From: Osmia lignaria lignaria
Lineage: Eukaryota > Arthropoda > Insecta > Hymenoptera > Megachilidae
Direction: 5' to 3'
Length of the DNA stretch: 64,000 nucleotides
Assembly (NCBI RefSeq): GCF_051020975.1
Contig: NC_135037.1
Location: 9,300,001-9,364,000 of the forward strand
The notes beneath the pieces are model-generated. The model searched no databases and was not told the origin of the DNA. It saw only the letters and a program-made list of their open reading frames with translations. Position 1 is the first letter of the stretch, and each line of letters begins with the position of its first letter. The translations under genes were made by a program, and so were the position numbers. Of this stretch, positions 25,214 through 38,007 are shown in pieces.

Positions 25214-27199
25214 TCCCTACACCTAATCGTGATGGTATTCAGTCTCGTCCGTTTGCGCCTCTTCTTCCTCCTCGTCGTCCTCGAAGAGGACCGATACGGC
25301 AAACTGACGCAGCAACGACGAAGCTCCGTCCCAAAGGCTGCCAACGGATACTCAAAACGACGCGGATCGCCGCCAGCAGTCTTACCAAAGTACGCCGCCA
25401 TACATCCAGGAACAGCGCCGTTTTCTTCACCGAAATGAACGAAGAAGAAAAAAAATAATAATAATGAATCATTCGGCAAGAGCGTTTCTTGTGCCTACGA
25501 ACGGAGGATATGCAGTTCTACGTGGTACTCGATCGTCATACCTTGATAACCTCTCTCGGCTATATCGTAACGAAATATTCGTCTTGATTTGCCAATAATA
25601 CCGTTGTACTTTCTTGATAACGTTAAATGAGATTTCACAATAAAATAAAAGCGAAGCGGACACATCCGCTAGGTCTAGTCAGTGGTATTTAACGTTTCTG
25701 AAGCTTGACGCTTATTTCCCGCGTTAAGAATAAAGAACAATTTATTGAAATCATAGAAAGTGCAAGGGTAACATTGGCGTAGTCAATTTAATAGAATCAT
25801 TTCTCTTCTTCTTTTTTTTTTCTTTTCTGTTTCTTTGTAAGCTTAATTATCCATACTGTCTGGCTATGTCCTCGTTTATAATTAAATAAATCATTGCACT
25901 GCAAGGAAGCAGAAGTACTTTGGGCTTCCGATAAGGTCTAGTCAATGGTGTTTGAAGAGCGTACAAGCTTGTTGGTCGCATGGACGTTAAAAAAAATTTA
26001 TCAAGAAACGAGAACACTGCCAACAGAATCAAAGCAAGTACTTAGTGTTTCTTTCTTTCTTTCTTTGTTCTTTTTTTTTGTTTTTTTTTTTAATAATGTT
26101 ACCTCCAGAAAGAAAAAGACTTTTACTTTAAAAAGTAACGATATACTTTGTAGTATAAATTCTCCTTCATTTACATTGAACACGGTCATAGATTTGTTAA
26201 CTTGTCAAAAGGATTCGTTGAAAATTAACTAGATCTAGAGATACCTTTGTGAACTCATTAAATATTCCAAATGAGTTTCACGGAAGGTTCCTAACTAGTC
26301 AATAAAGAATATTAGGAAATTGTTAGGAGCTAACAAATCTTATCCCGAATTCTTCTATGTTATAAGTCGAATATATCAGTTGTAATAATCTTGTAATGGC
26401 GTTTCATTGATGTTCAAATATCGTGTACCACGAGTACTGTAGTTGTCCCTGATCGTCGTTCGGTGCTGTACATACGTATATGTACATACACTGTGCCTTC
26501 CCCAGCTTCCTTCGTGGTGCAATGCGTGTGCGTGTATGTGTCTTCGTGCGTGTGTCTAAGAATGAATGCGAAGAATCTGTGTGTCAGCTACGTTTCGTAC
26601 CAAATGCCCGAGAGCTTCGTACTACAGTAATACGGTACTGTGATAAAAGTTCAAAACCAGGTCTGGTTTTTTTTTTTTTCCTTCCTTTCATCGGGAAACG
26701 CGTTCATAGAGAGCACCGACGAGAAGAAACCACTAAAAAGAAACAAAAGCAATCAATTCGTTGAAACTGTATATTGTACGCAATGTATGCTTGAATTATA
26801 TGAATCCATAGACTCAGATCTAGAAGAAACGTTGAATTTATAAAGATAGTAGTTTAATCGGTTAATTTTGTACAGTTCTGAGAGAAAATTAGCGTAAGCG
26901 AGCGGAGTTTTACAAATTTTATCGCGAATGTCTTCGCTGGAACGATACAGAGAGCATGTGGTATGCGGCTTTTCAAACAATGATTGCAATGTAAAGAGAT
27001 CGTGTTAGATGAGGTCGGAACGATAATGATTATTGTACGTGTATAGGATGCAACATTGTACCACCAGTCATACGTATTCATTCATACGCATACACAACGC
27101 AAGCATGTAGAAAACACAATCGACTGATCGAGTAGTTACATTTTTCGAGCCGTTTGTTACTTTTTCGTACGGCGGCTTTTGTCGGTGTATAAAGCGGGA
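25214..27199 (+). other. Dad 3'UTR and downstream non-coding DNA
   Basis: Immediately after the stop, the sequence stays GC-rich and open in several frames to about 25460 (LPPRRPRRG-like), which is best read as 3'UTR. AATAAA hexamers at 25639-25644 and 25729-25734 are likely cleavage signals. A direct repeat, AGGTCTAGTCA(G/A)TGGT, occurs near 25670 and 25935. GT-rich DNA is found at 26520-26600. No further gene was seen. Confidence 0.45.
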
Positions 27200-27738
27200 A
27201 CAGGTACACTTGGGTGCAACGTAGGGTTCTATTAATTAAGAATAAGTGTAAAGGAAGAATTCTTCGACATTTGCCCTTTTGGGGGAGGAGGGAACGATGG
27301 AGAGAGACAGGGAGAGCGGATGATGGGACATTTCTTCTATGCTTTCTTTTAAGTCAGGGAAGGGTATATTGCACGCGACTGTACACTTCGGTGCAATATA
27401 GGCTTTTCTAAGTTAAAGATAAGTAGAAGAAGAAGAATCGCCCATCATTTACTTTCAGGATTGGGAAAGCCTAGGGAGAAGCTAGGGAGAGCTCGGGACA
27501 AATCTAGAAAGAGCCCAGGGAGAGCCTAAGCAAAAGCCAGGGCAAATCTAGGGAAACCCTAGGGAGAACTAAGGGTACGCTTAGAATAAATTTATGAAGA
27601 AACTAATCCAGAATCTCCCATTCTCAGCATACCTAAAAAATATGGATAAATAGGGCCAATGATGAAACACTTCTTCATCTTATACTTCCTCTGAACTAAA
27701 AGAAGCCTTAGTTGGACGCAACTGTACATATGCGGTCC
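27200..27738. mobile_element. Compound R3 element with three related ends and a degenerate minisatellite
   Basis: Ends similar to the Dad-intron element occur at 27211 (GGGTGCAACGTAGGG), at 27388 (CGGTGCAATATAGGC), and inverted at 27698-27722 (AAAAGAAGCCTTAGTTGGAC). Between the second and third lies a purine-rich degenerate array at 27465-27560 (CTAGGGAGA-like units of about 12-14 bp). It is probably a tandem or nested insertion. A TATAAAG box-like string at 27188 precedes it. Confidence 0.45.
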
Positions 27739-29260
27739 TGTATGACATGCCGAACGAGGTATATTGTGATGCGTATATTGTCGCTTAAATGTTATGTATA
27801 TTAATGTGTATACGTATGTATACAGAAATGTTCATAGGTAGCTAGCTATATCTACTGCAACGGGATGATTCTCAGGCCTGTACATACATACAATTATAAA
27901 CTTAGCAATCTTAAACCTAATCCAGACCTCCATACATTGGATCGGGTATATAAAAATTGTGAACATTTGTTTGGAAACGTTTAAACAAATGCTTCTATTG
28001 AAAATGGATAACATGTGTTTTTATTATAAATAAACAAAATTGTTGACGCGTATTTTGGACAAATGTTTAGCTCTTTGTCTGTAGATCTGGATTAGAATTA
28101 AGTATATCAATTTTTTTTTTCCTTCAAGTGCCGTTAAATAAGCAATGTTAGTCTCAGATGAGCTTTCTATACGACAATAATATGAAACTATGTATCCATT
28201 TAAAATAATTAAATAGAGGTGCGTACAGGCCCAAGAATCGTTGATAAAAATTGTAACGACAGTGACTATGTCGAAGTCCACGTTGCTTTTTATAGTCCTT
28301 TTTTTTTCACGGCTCTAATTTGCTGTTATAGTCGAGGTTGGCTCATCGAACCAAAACGCGTGCGGTCAGTTTTAGAAAAATAAATTTTCTTCGAAACGAT
28401 CATCGAGTAAAAAAAAAAACACACACGGAGCGTAACACGGCGACCCATATAATTTGTACAAATATTTTATTTTCTTTCGTAAAGATTCGATTAAAAATAA
28501 GTTTACTTATTTTGTCAATTACATAATCCCTCATTCGCTTTTTTTTGGTAATTTGTTGATTATGAACGGATGACGAATGATTCGCGGTCGTTTTTGCTAA
28601 TCCACCGGGACATTATTGTCCCTAGCAACGCTACGCCGGAAAAGGATGTATAGTTTAACGGTGTACTTAACAATATTTTATAATTATAAAACGTACGCAA
28701 ATCTGAAACTTTGCTGAGAAAGTCCGAGTAGTTTCGTTATATTAGGTAACGATTGTTAAAGAAACCTTTTGACGGGCGAAATATTTATTCGTATTCTTTT
28801 CACAGAATCAATAAAACAATTAGTTTGTATATAAAAATGATAACAGAGGATGAAGTAATACCCTTTGACACCCGCATCATGATTAATTAAACGCAGCGAA
28901 CGTTCGTTCATTACTTTCATCTCGTTCATTCCCATATAAAATAATTATAATATATTGTTAAGATTGTTTATCATGAAATAATACTTGAGTCACAAAGGAT
29001 CTTTTACAAGAGATCAATTACAAATTGTGTTTAAAAAGAGATCATTCTGATTACTTGTTTACCTCTTTAAAAGTAACAAAATAATTAACGTATATAAATA
29101 TTCGCATCTAATTATTTCCAACTTGTGTTTGAACGAAACCGTCTGAAGGATAATATAAATCTACTTTAATCTGTAAACATAAACTACGTTGAGGTAGTAT
29201 TGTTTCCCGAGAGTGAGGTTGGCGGCCTCTATTCGAACACAACAGGGTAATTCGGTTAGT
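27739..29260. other. Intergenic, no gene seen
   Basis: AT-rich. 28590-28640 contains a dyad, GGGACATTATTGTCCC, followed by TAGCAACGC. Short open frames lack family resemblance. Confidence 0.4.
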
Positions 29261-29423
29261 AGAGTTCAGTACGTCGTGCTGTTAAGATGCTTTCGGAATC
29301 GCTCCGTGAATAACAGTTTCTCTCGTTTATTATTTTGCTTTAGTTTATTAACCTTTTGGTTTTCTCTTATCCTTTAGCGTTTCTTCTTTCGAAATAAAAC
29401 GATTATCAATTTCCGCGACGAAA
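29261..29423 (+). promoter_or_regulatory. Candidate arthropod promoter/5'UTR with TTCAGT initiator
   Basis: TTCAGT at 29265-29270 matches the arthropod initiator core TCAGT. It sits in a locally CpG-richer patch and is followed after about 155 bp by an ATG with A at -3 that opens a signal-peptide exon. No TATA box was seen at the expected distance. No transcript evidence was available, so this is inference. Confidence 0.3.
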
Positions 29424-29512
29424 ATGGTAATACGGTTAGTGCAAGTGCATCAAATATTGTGTTTGTTCATCTGTCACCTGTCAAAGTCATCGAATGGCGT
29501 ACAATTAATTTC
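29424..29512 (+). CDS. Possible first coding exon with signal peptide; rest of gene not found
   Basis: The ATG at 29424 (context GAAAATGG) opens 29 codons plus two bases, ending at a strong donor GTAAGT at 29513. The product begins MVIRLVQVHQILCLFICHLS, a short basic N-terminus followed by a hydrophobic core, as in a cleavable signal peptide, then polar KSSNGVQLIS. This would be the start of a secreted or membrane protein. No downstream exon in the right phase (one base to complete the last codon) could be identified on the + strand before the FASTKD4 gene, so it may be spurious or the gene may span the SV2-like gene. The protein family is unknown. Confidence 0.3.
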
Positions 29513-32500
29513 GTAAGTACTTGTATGAAACTTTAAACTTGTATACGTGCGATTATAATTTATTCTAGAGATTAAAATCTAAATGTTTTGACTTGAAAAC
29601 CTCATGGCGCGAGTTTTTAATACAGACCGCATCGCTGCGTTTGATTGAACAATGGCGGCCATGACGTCATTTCCGCTGAATTTGAACATTCTTAGCGACG
29701 TATTTAAAGTAGATTTAATTTTGATTTTGTAAATAGTATCGATAGCGGATAGTAGGAGAATTAATACTAAAATATTTTATTACAATATCGTTTTATTTTT
29801 CTGCTGATTTTTAATGTTATTTTATTAACCTAAATTATTTTTTCTATTCTTCCTATTTTTCTCTAAATTTCATTTTAAAATAAATATTTAATTAAAGTTC
29901 TTTTTTTTCAAATATTTTCGCACTGTAAACGTTGGTAAAACAAATATTTAAGAACTTTTATAAACATTTGTTAAAAATAAGTACTTAAAATTCTATAAAT
30001 ATTTAAATCATTCAAAAATACTAATAAAACTTGATTAGAACGTATATTAGGTTCCTAGATAAAGCAAGCAATATTCAATTTTAATGTAGGTATACAAATG
30101 AGAACTTACTGCCAGGCTAATTGTACTTTAACACTCCTGTTCCTTATTGAAAAGAAATCCTACGAACAGAAAAGAGTTTTTAATATTCAAGTTTAATAAT
30201 GACTACACAAAAACATTTTAATTAAACTCTTAATCATTAATAAGAATAAAATAATGCTTCAGTAAATAGTAGCTGATGTACGTAACTATTTGCAATTAAA
30301 TATTTGAAGATGAAAGCTTTATTACTGAAGTAGATCAATACAGGGTCATTTTGACCCCTAATTTAAAACGTTATTATATACGAATATATAAGTATAATGA
30401 TATATATAAATTTTGAAAAATTTCTTTATTTCTCTGCTAAGATTGTCTGTGAAACATAGTGCCTTTATAGTCATTTAGAGCGGGAAACAATTAAACGTTT
30501 AGATTTTCATACTTTGCTATTGCAATATTGCAAATCTATTTTGCAACACCTTCTCAAAGTGAATAATCATTTGGACGCTGCTATATGGATCAATTCAAAA
30601 CGTAGTTTAAAGTTGAATTAATTAAATGATGAAAAAACCGTTACAGTAATTAAAAAATTATTTGTTCGATAGAAAAGCATTAATTATAAAAAAAATTAAC
30701 GTTACAGTGACCATCCAAAAATAATATGAAAATAAAAAGAAAATTATACATTTTTCTTTCTAAAATTTCTTTCTAAAATTAAAAAGTTTTAATCAAATAC
30801 TTGTAATATTATAAAATAGGAAGTTTTAATTTATTAAATTATTTTGACTAATACTAATATTATATCTGAGCTAGTATACTTGTGGAACAAATAGAAAAAT
30901 TACAAATTTTTACATTACGAATCTCACCACGATGCCATATAATATAAATAAATAATCTAACCACAGAAACGATAGCAAGCCGAAATACTCTATTACAGGA
31001 ACCTTAAACCAGCATTAGAAACGATGGACCTATTAATCTATGAACTAAGTCAATAAAACAGGAATTAAAAAACTTTTAATAAATTTATTATTAATAATTA
31101 TATTATAACTAATACAATATATATGTGTGTATATATATAAACAGCAACTTTTTGTAATGTACATATTGTACATAAAATAATTATTTCATAGAATACAAAT
31201 ATAATAAATAAGCACAAATGTATATAAGTTTGTCGTAAAATACGTGGTACAATTTGTAATTCACCTCGAAAAATTTAGAAAAACAATTGAAATTATGTTA
31301 TTTTCAATTTATTCATTTGAAAAAATCTTTATCTGTGCCACTTATTTTGAGACACTCTATTTATACTAGAAATTTTGTAGATATTGATTTATACTAGCGG
31401 TGAAACCAGCATTGTTATTATTATTATAACGGTTAATAATGATAAAAATGACTAAAGGGTAGTGATGGCAACAATTGTAACTACTGAATAAAATAAAGAT
31501 TGATCGAAATATCGAATAAGAGTGATAGCATGAGAATTCGAAACATTATTTTCAATGTAATTGTATTTGATAATGAAAAACATAACAATATTTACGCAAT
31601 AGTTATATATCCAGCTAGAAACAAATTTTCCCTTTTCATTTTTACGAAAGAAAGAAATATACGAAGCAGTAAATTTTTATGTGATTTTCCTGATTATCCC
31701 ATTAAAAGTATATCCACTTTCATAGTAATTAAGAAGGATAAATGTTGCTTTTATAATTTCTTCTTTTCACTCTTCACATAAAAATGAAATAAACATAATG
31801 AAAATAGGCAATTAAGGTTGTCGAAACAAAAAGATATTCATGAATTAATTGATTTAAAAAATTTATTATCCTTTTCATACTTTCTCACACAATTCGTTCG
31901 CATTTATACATTTAACTTTAACACACATATATACACAATTTACGTAAACATATGCATTCACACATGCACACGTGAAATCTCATACTGAAAATGTCAGTTA
32001 ACAAATTGTAAGCAGGCTTATGAAAATTAGATATTCCATTAAATATTTGACACCTAAAAATTATCTGCATTTTGTCATTTATAATTTTAAATAATTCTGT
32101 TCAATATAAAAGAACCAAGAAAACATTGAACAGAATTTAAATACTTTAGATCAGAAAAGTCTCTTTTCATTACTAAATACATATTTAAATATATATAATA
32201 TGATTTAGTAGATCATTCTGTATATTTACGAAGTATGAAATATTTTGTTGTGATTTGGCTTTATAAATAACAGAGTTCCATTTTACAAGGAGACTTCGAA
32301 AATTGTGAAACAGTATTCTTTATGAAATTTCAAAGCTATTCTATTTACATTTTGTTCATTCAACTTTGTAGAAAATGGACGAGATCTATTCGCGAGGTAT
32401 TTATTTGTAAAATATAATTTTTTTCATTTTTGATTGATTCAATTTTCACGATAAAATAATTTTCATAGAAGATTTCGTATATACAATTCTTAAAATATTA

Positions 32501-33002
32501 TAAATTTAATCCTTCTTCGGATGTCCGAATTCATCCCCAAAATCATTATTCCATTTAAGTACCATTTTACCGAATTGATAAGTGCAAATTAATTTAATTT
32601 GCAATAGAAAATTATCCACGTAAATTTTTCAATAATTACACCAACATGCATTAAGCATGTTCAGTTTTTAATTTTAGGGAGTTCTTGCTACCCCTATAAT
32701 CCGAAGAAGGGAAGAAAGATTTAAAAAAGTTCTAAATAGCATTAACATTATATTAATTTCGGTCTCTACCATATACGCCCTCTTTGTATACAGCGCTTAA
32801 TTTGTCAAGTTCATCAGAATAGAGAGAATAATAAAAGCTGCCTTTTGTTTGTTACATTTAACAACGTTGTACGAAGGATTTATAAAACGAACGACGTTTG
32901 TGATGTTTAAAAAATATCGTGGAATGATCGGTCGTTGAACGTTGCAATAAGCGTAGTGTATTTTATTCTTGTTTTCTTTCGTTTTTATACTGGAGGACAG
33001 GT
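29513..33002. other. AT-rich intergenic DNA and probable 3'UTR of the SV2-like gene
   Basis: Notable sites are ATGGCGGCCATGACGTCAT at 29652-29670 and a perfect GGGTCA-ttt-TGACCC palindrome at 30343-30357. The part nearest 33002 is likely the 3'UTR of the minus-strand transporter. No exon was recognised. Confidence 0.4.
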
Positions 33003-36000
33003 TCAGCTCTTTTTCTTTGGAAGAACGAAGGCAAGCAATCCACCAACTGCAAATAAATGAATAATTAATTAAAAATTTTGTATCCAACCTTACATAGAAT
33101 GTATTTTTCATGATTCACATAAATCTTGCTTTATAATAAATAAAAGACTACGATGCACCTTGTGCGTCATGCACTTTGCAATTGACGACGTACCATATGC
33201 GTCATACACTTTGCAAATGACGACGCACCAGATGTGTCATACACTTTCCAATTGATGACGTACCATGTGCGTTTTGTAGAGAAATGATTAATAGTCAGAT
33301 ATTTGAATTGTCGAATAGATACAATTTTGAAAGGAAAGTATAATATATAAATATATAGAGAGAAGAATACTTACGTATTACTATACTGCCGACCAAGAAG
33401 ATCGGCACTTCACAGCTGATATCCAGCAACATTCCAAAAGCCAGATTACTGGCGATTGCACCGATTCTGCCGAAACAGGTCATCATACAAATGGTTACGG
33501 CGCCTACGTGTGTCGGGAATATGTCGACCACGATGCTGCTGATGACGAAATTTGCCGTGACTATCATCAACGAGAACATGCAGCTCACCATGAGAATTTG
33601 CACGGAAGACGTGACAAAATAGATCATGAAACCGAAGACGCCAGCCAATAACATGGTCGTTACTGAAAAATGTAATAGGTATAATTATAATATTATAACA
33701 CTTAAATCATTAATGTTAATTGTGAAGGGAAATATTGTTAAAATTTTAGAAACTCCAGAGAATCTAGTAAAACTTTCTTGAATTTAAATATTTCTACCTG
33801 GTATTGTTCTTCTGCCAACGCGATTCGCTAAATAACCGGACACAATGTTTCCAAGAAGGCAAAAGGCATTGATCGTTAATGAATTAATGAAGACCATTTC
33901 ATCCATGTTTGGAGAACACTCGTTCACAATGCCTACTGAATCGACTAAAATATTTTTCGGAGCCGCTACGGCAAGTTCGAGATTTGTTTCGCGCACCAAT
34001 TTGCATACGCTCACTGTACGATTTGGATGCAAGTTATGGTAGTTTTCAAAGCGATTGAACAGTTCTGGTAACCATAAACCGAAACCGTAGTATCTGCGAA
34101 ATAATCAATTTCATTTATTAATGGATTGATAAGTGGGCAAGTTGTTAAACATATATTCAAATTTTGATAAATTCATAAGATATTGTGTTGAAAGTATGCA
34201 ATTCTTGTAACTCTTGAATTTTGTTAAAAAACTTACCCAAACATATTTGCAAAGTATATGGTCCAACATAGGAGTGCATATTTCAAAAGTGGCGGTGATG
34301 CAAGGCATCGCATTTGTTGCCAAACGTTCCTCAACAATTCCGTCAGTACACTGTCTTTGTTAGAATAGGATGATTTATTACCGGTAATACTCATCGTATC
34401 GTCAGGCAACAGCATTTTTACCTGAATACGCAAAAGAAAGTCATTTTTATTTGAAAGAATATTTATTTACAAAAGGTAGTCATAAATACATTTATTAACT
34501 AAAATGACTTTTGTATGCTATAGAAAATTACATTCGATACATAGGCTTCCCCAGGCAAAGACGGTATAGGAAAAGTAGGAATTCTCAAAATGTTAATTTT
34601 CACGATATTAATATTAACAATAATTTAGAATCAAAATAATATAATTTGTAATTATTAAATTTCATAAAATTCAGTATATCTCTCCCCTCCACTATCATTC
34701 TTCTCCGGGCCATCTCGGCGGACAGGGAAGATCCATATATGTACATCGCTATTTTTTTTAGGAAAGCCTATCATGCTCGGTATTGTATGTACGTAGTTAT
34801 TTATACTTACGGGATATTCGTCTTCGTGGTGTCCAGTATTAATCGCATAGATCTTTCGCAAAATAGCTAACGCCTCCTCCGTTCTGCCTTGAGAGACCAA
34901 AAATTTCGGGCTTTCAGGATACCTGGTAGCTATTAGAGTAATTAACATGGTTGGTATTCCAATTACGGCCAAGAAGAGACGCCAAGAATTATATACTATT
35001 CCGTTGAATTGAAAGGAAAGTGGTAATGGTATGATGATCCAGGCCAAACCTAAAAAGGAAACAAAATAAAAATTGAAAATTGAAATAAACTTATTAATTT
35101 TTTTTTAATTAAATTTTATTAGTAAATATCTTACCAGGCAATATTAACCACGATAGGGTCCAAAAGAAACCAACGTAACATATTGTTTTCACTCTTTGTT
35201 TCTCTGCATGAAATTCACCGAGGTACGAATAGACTAGAGAACCAGGAGCACCAATGCTGAAATCATTGAAAATTTGGTATAAATGAAAAAACGGTTCATT
35301 GATTAGATATGCGTTATTGTAAATAAAGCAACGGATGATTAATTGAGTTATGTACTTACAAGAATCCACTGAGTGCCCTGAATATCAGCAGTACATTGAA
35401 ACTCTGCGAAAGACTGCCTCCAATTGATAAAATGCTGTCAGTGAATAAAGTTAGGAGGAGAATGTATCTTCTGCCATAGGCATCAGCGAATACTCCCCAA
35501 AATAGGGAACTTACAACTCCACCTAATGAAAAGAAAAAACAAATTATTAATTATTAAAATAAATAATAAGTGGCATAGAGAAACAAATTTTAAATTTATA
35601 GAATCTTGGAGTCATAGAATTATTATTTATTTCTTTTAATTTACCGCCGAATTTAATTAGTTTCTACGTATCATATTTGTATTTTTATACTTCAATTTTT
35701 TAAATTGGAAAATTCATGCAAGGAATAATTGAAGGGGACAGAAAATGGTCACAAGTCAATTTACTCGTAACTCTCACTTGGTACTTTTACTTTTAAGCCA
35801 TTAAACAATAACCACGGTGGATACTAATCTAACGGTAAAGTTAATCAACTTTAATCGCACAAACGATGAGTAGGATGTTATATAAAAACTGGTCTTCAAT
35901 TTTGCTAATGAAATAAGTGCTGTCGAACGTGTCCGATATGTTACAATAAATGCAGTGCTAATTGAAACAACGTGTATTTCCTATATCTCTATAGAACAGA

Positions 36001-36705
36001 AATGTTTTGTAAACTTTTCTAAATTAAATTAATTTTTCAAACTTTTCTTTAGTTCATAATTATTGTTACTTTAAAAAATAATTAATATTAAGTGTTAGAT
36101 TAAACATACGAGCATTTAGTCATATCAAAATCAAATTATACAAATTTGTTGATGTCTTAATTAAACTTAGAACAATATGTTGTAATTCAATTTTATTAAA
36201 AATTTTTCTGCCTTACCTAATAAAAAGAAGACATTTAAAAGTCCTTTTTGTTCGGATGTTAATTTGAGATCACATTCGGCGGACGGTAAAATGTATGCAT
36301 TTATTCCATTTTGACATCCAACACAAAGGAACATTACTCCACACAGCAACAGGAAACCATAGTGAAACTTTCCGTATCCTGAAAATTTCAAATTATATAC
36401 AAAATTATTAAATTGTTCAAATATTATTGTAACAGTGTGTGTATCACTAATAAGAATTATTGAAAATTTTTATTCTCAAATACTGAACGAATACTCAAAC
36501 AATTGAAATTAAAGCTTAAAAATCGACTGAATATTACTTGAGACTAATAACTTAAGTAGGCAACAATTTAGAGCAGTTTATAATTACAGCCTAATAAATT
36601 TTTTAATTTTCTTTTAGAAAGAAAAATAAATTTAATGAAAGTAATTACCGCAAAGTTTGATTGCCTTCTCGAAATCTGCAGTTCCGTCTTTGACACCAGT
36701 ACTTT
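33003..36705 (-). CDS. SV2-like major facilitator superfamily transporter, 12 TM
   Basis: Nine minus-strand exons with GT..AG introns: 36705-36649, 36378-36217, 35522-35360, 35256-35135, 35049-34811, 34421-34237, 34093-33798, 33662-33375, 33046-33003 (stop TGA). All phases agree. The first part (TADFEKAIKLCGYGKFHYGF) is the cytosolic lead into TM1. FADAYGRRYILLL carries the MFS loop 2-3 GRR motif. SGFFIGAPGSLVYSYLGEF is TM4 and RYPESPKFLVSQGR is the PESPK motif after TM6. The TM7-8 extracellular loop is of moderate length, with NRT glycosylation and paired cysteines. ANRVGRRTIP is the second GRR motif, and the protein ends FVLPKKKS. This matches insect proteins named synaptic vesicle glycoprotein 2B/2C-like and related to SLC22. 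The substrate is unknown. With the candidate start exon at 37994-38007, and an acceptor four bases downstream of the first CAG, the sum is exactly 522 codons (521 aa). An R1 element lies in the intron 34422-34810. Confidence 0.88.
33148..33274. repeat. Minisatellite, 35-bp units (about 3.6 copies)
   Basis: Units begin at 33150, 33185, 33220 and 33255 with (A)CGA(T/C)G(C/T)ACC, followed by A(T/G)(A/G)TG(C/T)GTCAT and CACTTTGCAA. It sits in the last intron of the SV2-like gene (33047-33374). Confidence 0.85.
34541..34770. mobile_element. R1 element inside an intron of the SV2-like gene
   Basis: The left end ATAGGCTTCCCC and the right end GGAAAGCCTAT are inverted. The interior shares TAGGAATTCTCAAAATGTTA and the following AT-rich block with the copies at 12551 and 60484. 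It occupies about 230 of the 389 bp of the intron between exons 34421 and 34811, leaving about 40 bp between its right end and the donor of the exon ending at 34811. Confidence 0.65.
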
Positions 36706-37993
36706 CTGAAATCAGAATATATTAATATTAATAAAAATGAATAAATAAGTAAATTAATTATACATTATACGTCTGAAATGACAAAAATTCTTGTGGTCGA
36801 GTTCTGTTAATAAATTAAGTTGATAGGAAATTTTCCAAACGTAGAAACAAGGAAATACCATTAAGCTAAATTCCTGTTAGTCTACCAGGTTGTTTTTAAT
36901 TACTATTAGCACAATCAAGATAGTGACACCAGCAATTGATGGTAAATGAACAGTAAATGAAGCATGAAGCCCATTGAATTAATCTTAAGAGATCGAAATA
37001 ACTTTCAGATATGTAGTAGGATTTTTAATTTCTTTAAAAATTTTTTAATTTTTATTTTAAATTAAAGATTGGGTATTAATAAATTTCTGAATATTGTGTT
37101 TACAAATTTTAATCCCCTTAATATTGATTAATTCAATAATTTATATAATTATAAAATGTTATCATGAAATTATTACATATAATTTTTTATTGAACGCATT
37201 ATAAACGTGAGATTCTTCAATGGAAATGAACAAGTGACTATCAGTGGTAAGACTAACATAGATAAAACTTTGGTATTAAAAGCAAACTCTGTCTATCCGA
37301 GCATTTAGGGAAACAGCTTTGGGTGTGTCGTTATGATTGCGTGTGCTTTTCCATTCACCTAGTATGTTTCATTTGCCCGTGCTTTTCCACTGTTCGAAGC
37401 TAATCAAAACGAAAACACCTCGGGAAAAACAGATTCCGTACGATTTGTTTCCGTGCTGTTAAGATCCCTTTAATTACTAGTTCTGATAAGAGATTTCAGT
37501 CACGTTGCGAATCTCGTGAAAATAATCCAAACTAATTATCGCGAAAATGTGTTTGAATTAACACTAAAACAACCCTCATTAAATGTAACCTGCCTTAAAA
37601 TTGAAAAAAAAAGTAATAATAATAAATAAAGAATGGAAAGTAAATTAGTACATTAGTACATACATTTTCTTTTATGTTGTTTTAGAAAAAAAAGCTGGTC
37701 TACCGTGGTCGAGTTTCGAATTGACTGCTGGTAGCTGTTCAAGTTTTGTTATTTTCTTTTTTGTTAAGTTCTTTTTATTTTAATAATTTAATTACACAAA
37801 ATTTGAAATATTGTGTCATCAGTGATTAGTACGATAATTAAGAAATTAAGATACTACGAATTTATTAATTATAGAATAAAGAAATAGAAGAAATATTAGA
37901 AAGAAAAGAGAGAGAGAGAGAGAGAGAGAGGATGTTTATAATAATTAATTTAGTCGTGTGTTAGATGTGTTAGTCAATATATAAATAACTTAC
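36706..37993 (-). other. Probable first intron of the SV2-like gene
   Basis: AT-rich, with a (GA)n run at 37907-37931. If the start exon at 37994-38007 is right, this is intron 1. The 3' end has two adjacent AGs (TTTCAG then AAAG), and only the second keeps the frame with that start. Confidence 0.4.
37907..37931. repeat. (GA)n microsatellite
   Basis: About 12 AG dinucleotides, preceded by a purine-rich tract. Confidence 0.9.
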
Positions 37994-38007
37994 GATTGAC
38001 CAACCAT
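37994..38007 (-). CDS. Candidate start exon of the SV2-like gene (MVGQS)
   Basis: On the minus strand, ATGGTTGGTCAATC precedes a consensus donor GTAAGT. Spliced to the acceptor before 36701 it gives MVGQSTGVKDGTADFEKAIK, in frame with TM1. Spliced to the upstream CAG (exon start 36705) it would be out of frame. The alternative is that the true start lies in another exon further upstream, towards a CpG-richer patch near 42350-42600. Confidence 0.35.

Noticed and set aside
25171..25458. Open frames after the Dad stop (both strands)
   Set aside because: They start inside or overlap the MH2 exon in another frame and continue in GC-rich 3'UTR.
29182..29200. TGAGGTAGTATTG, similar to the start of let-7
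   Set aside because: Only the first ten bases match; no let-7-like continuation or hairpin.
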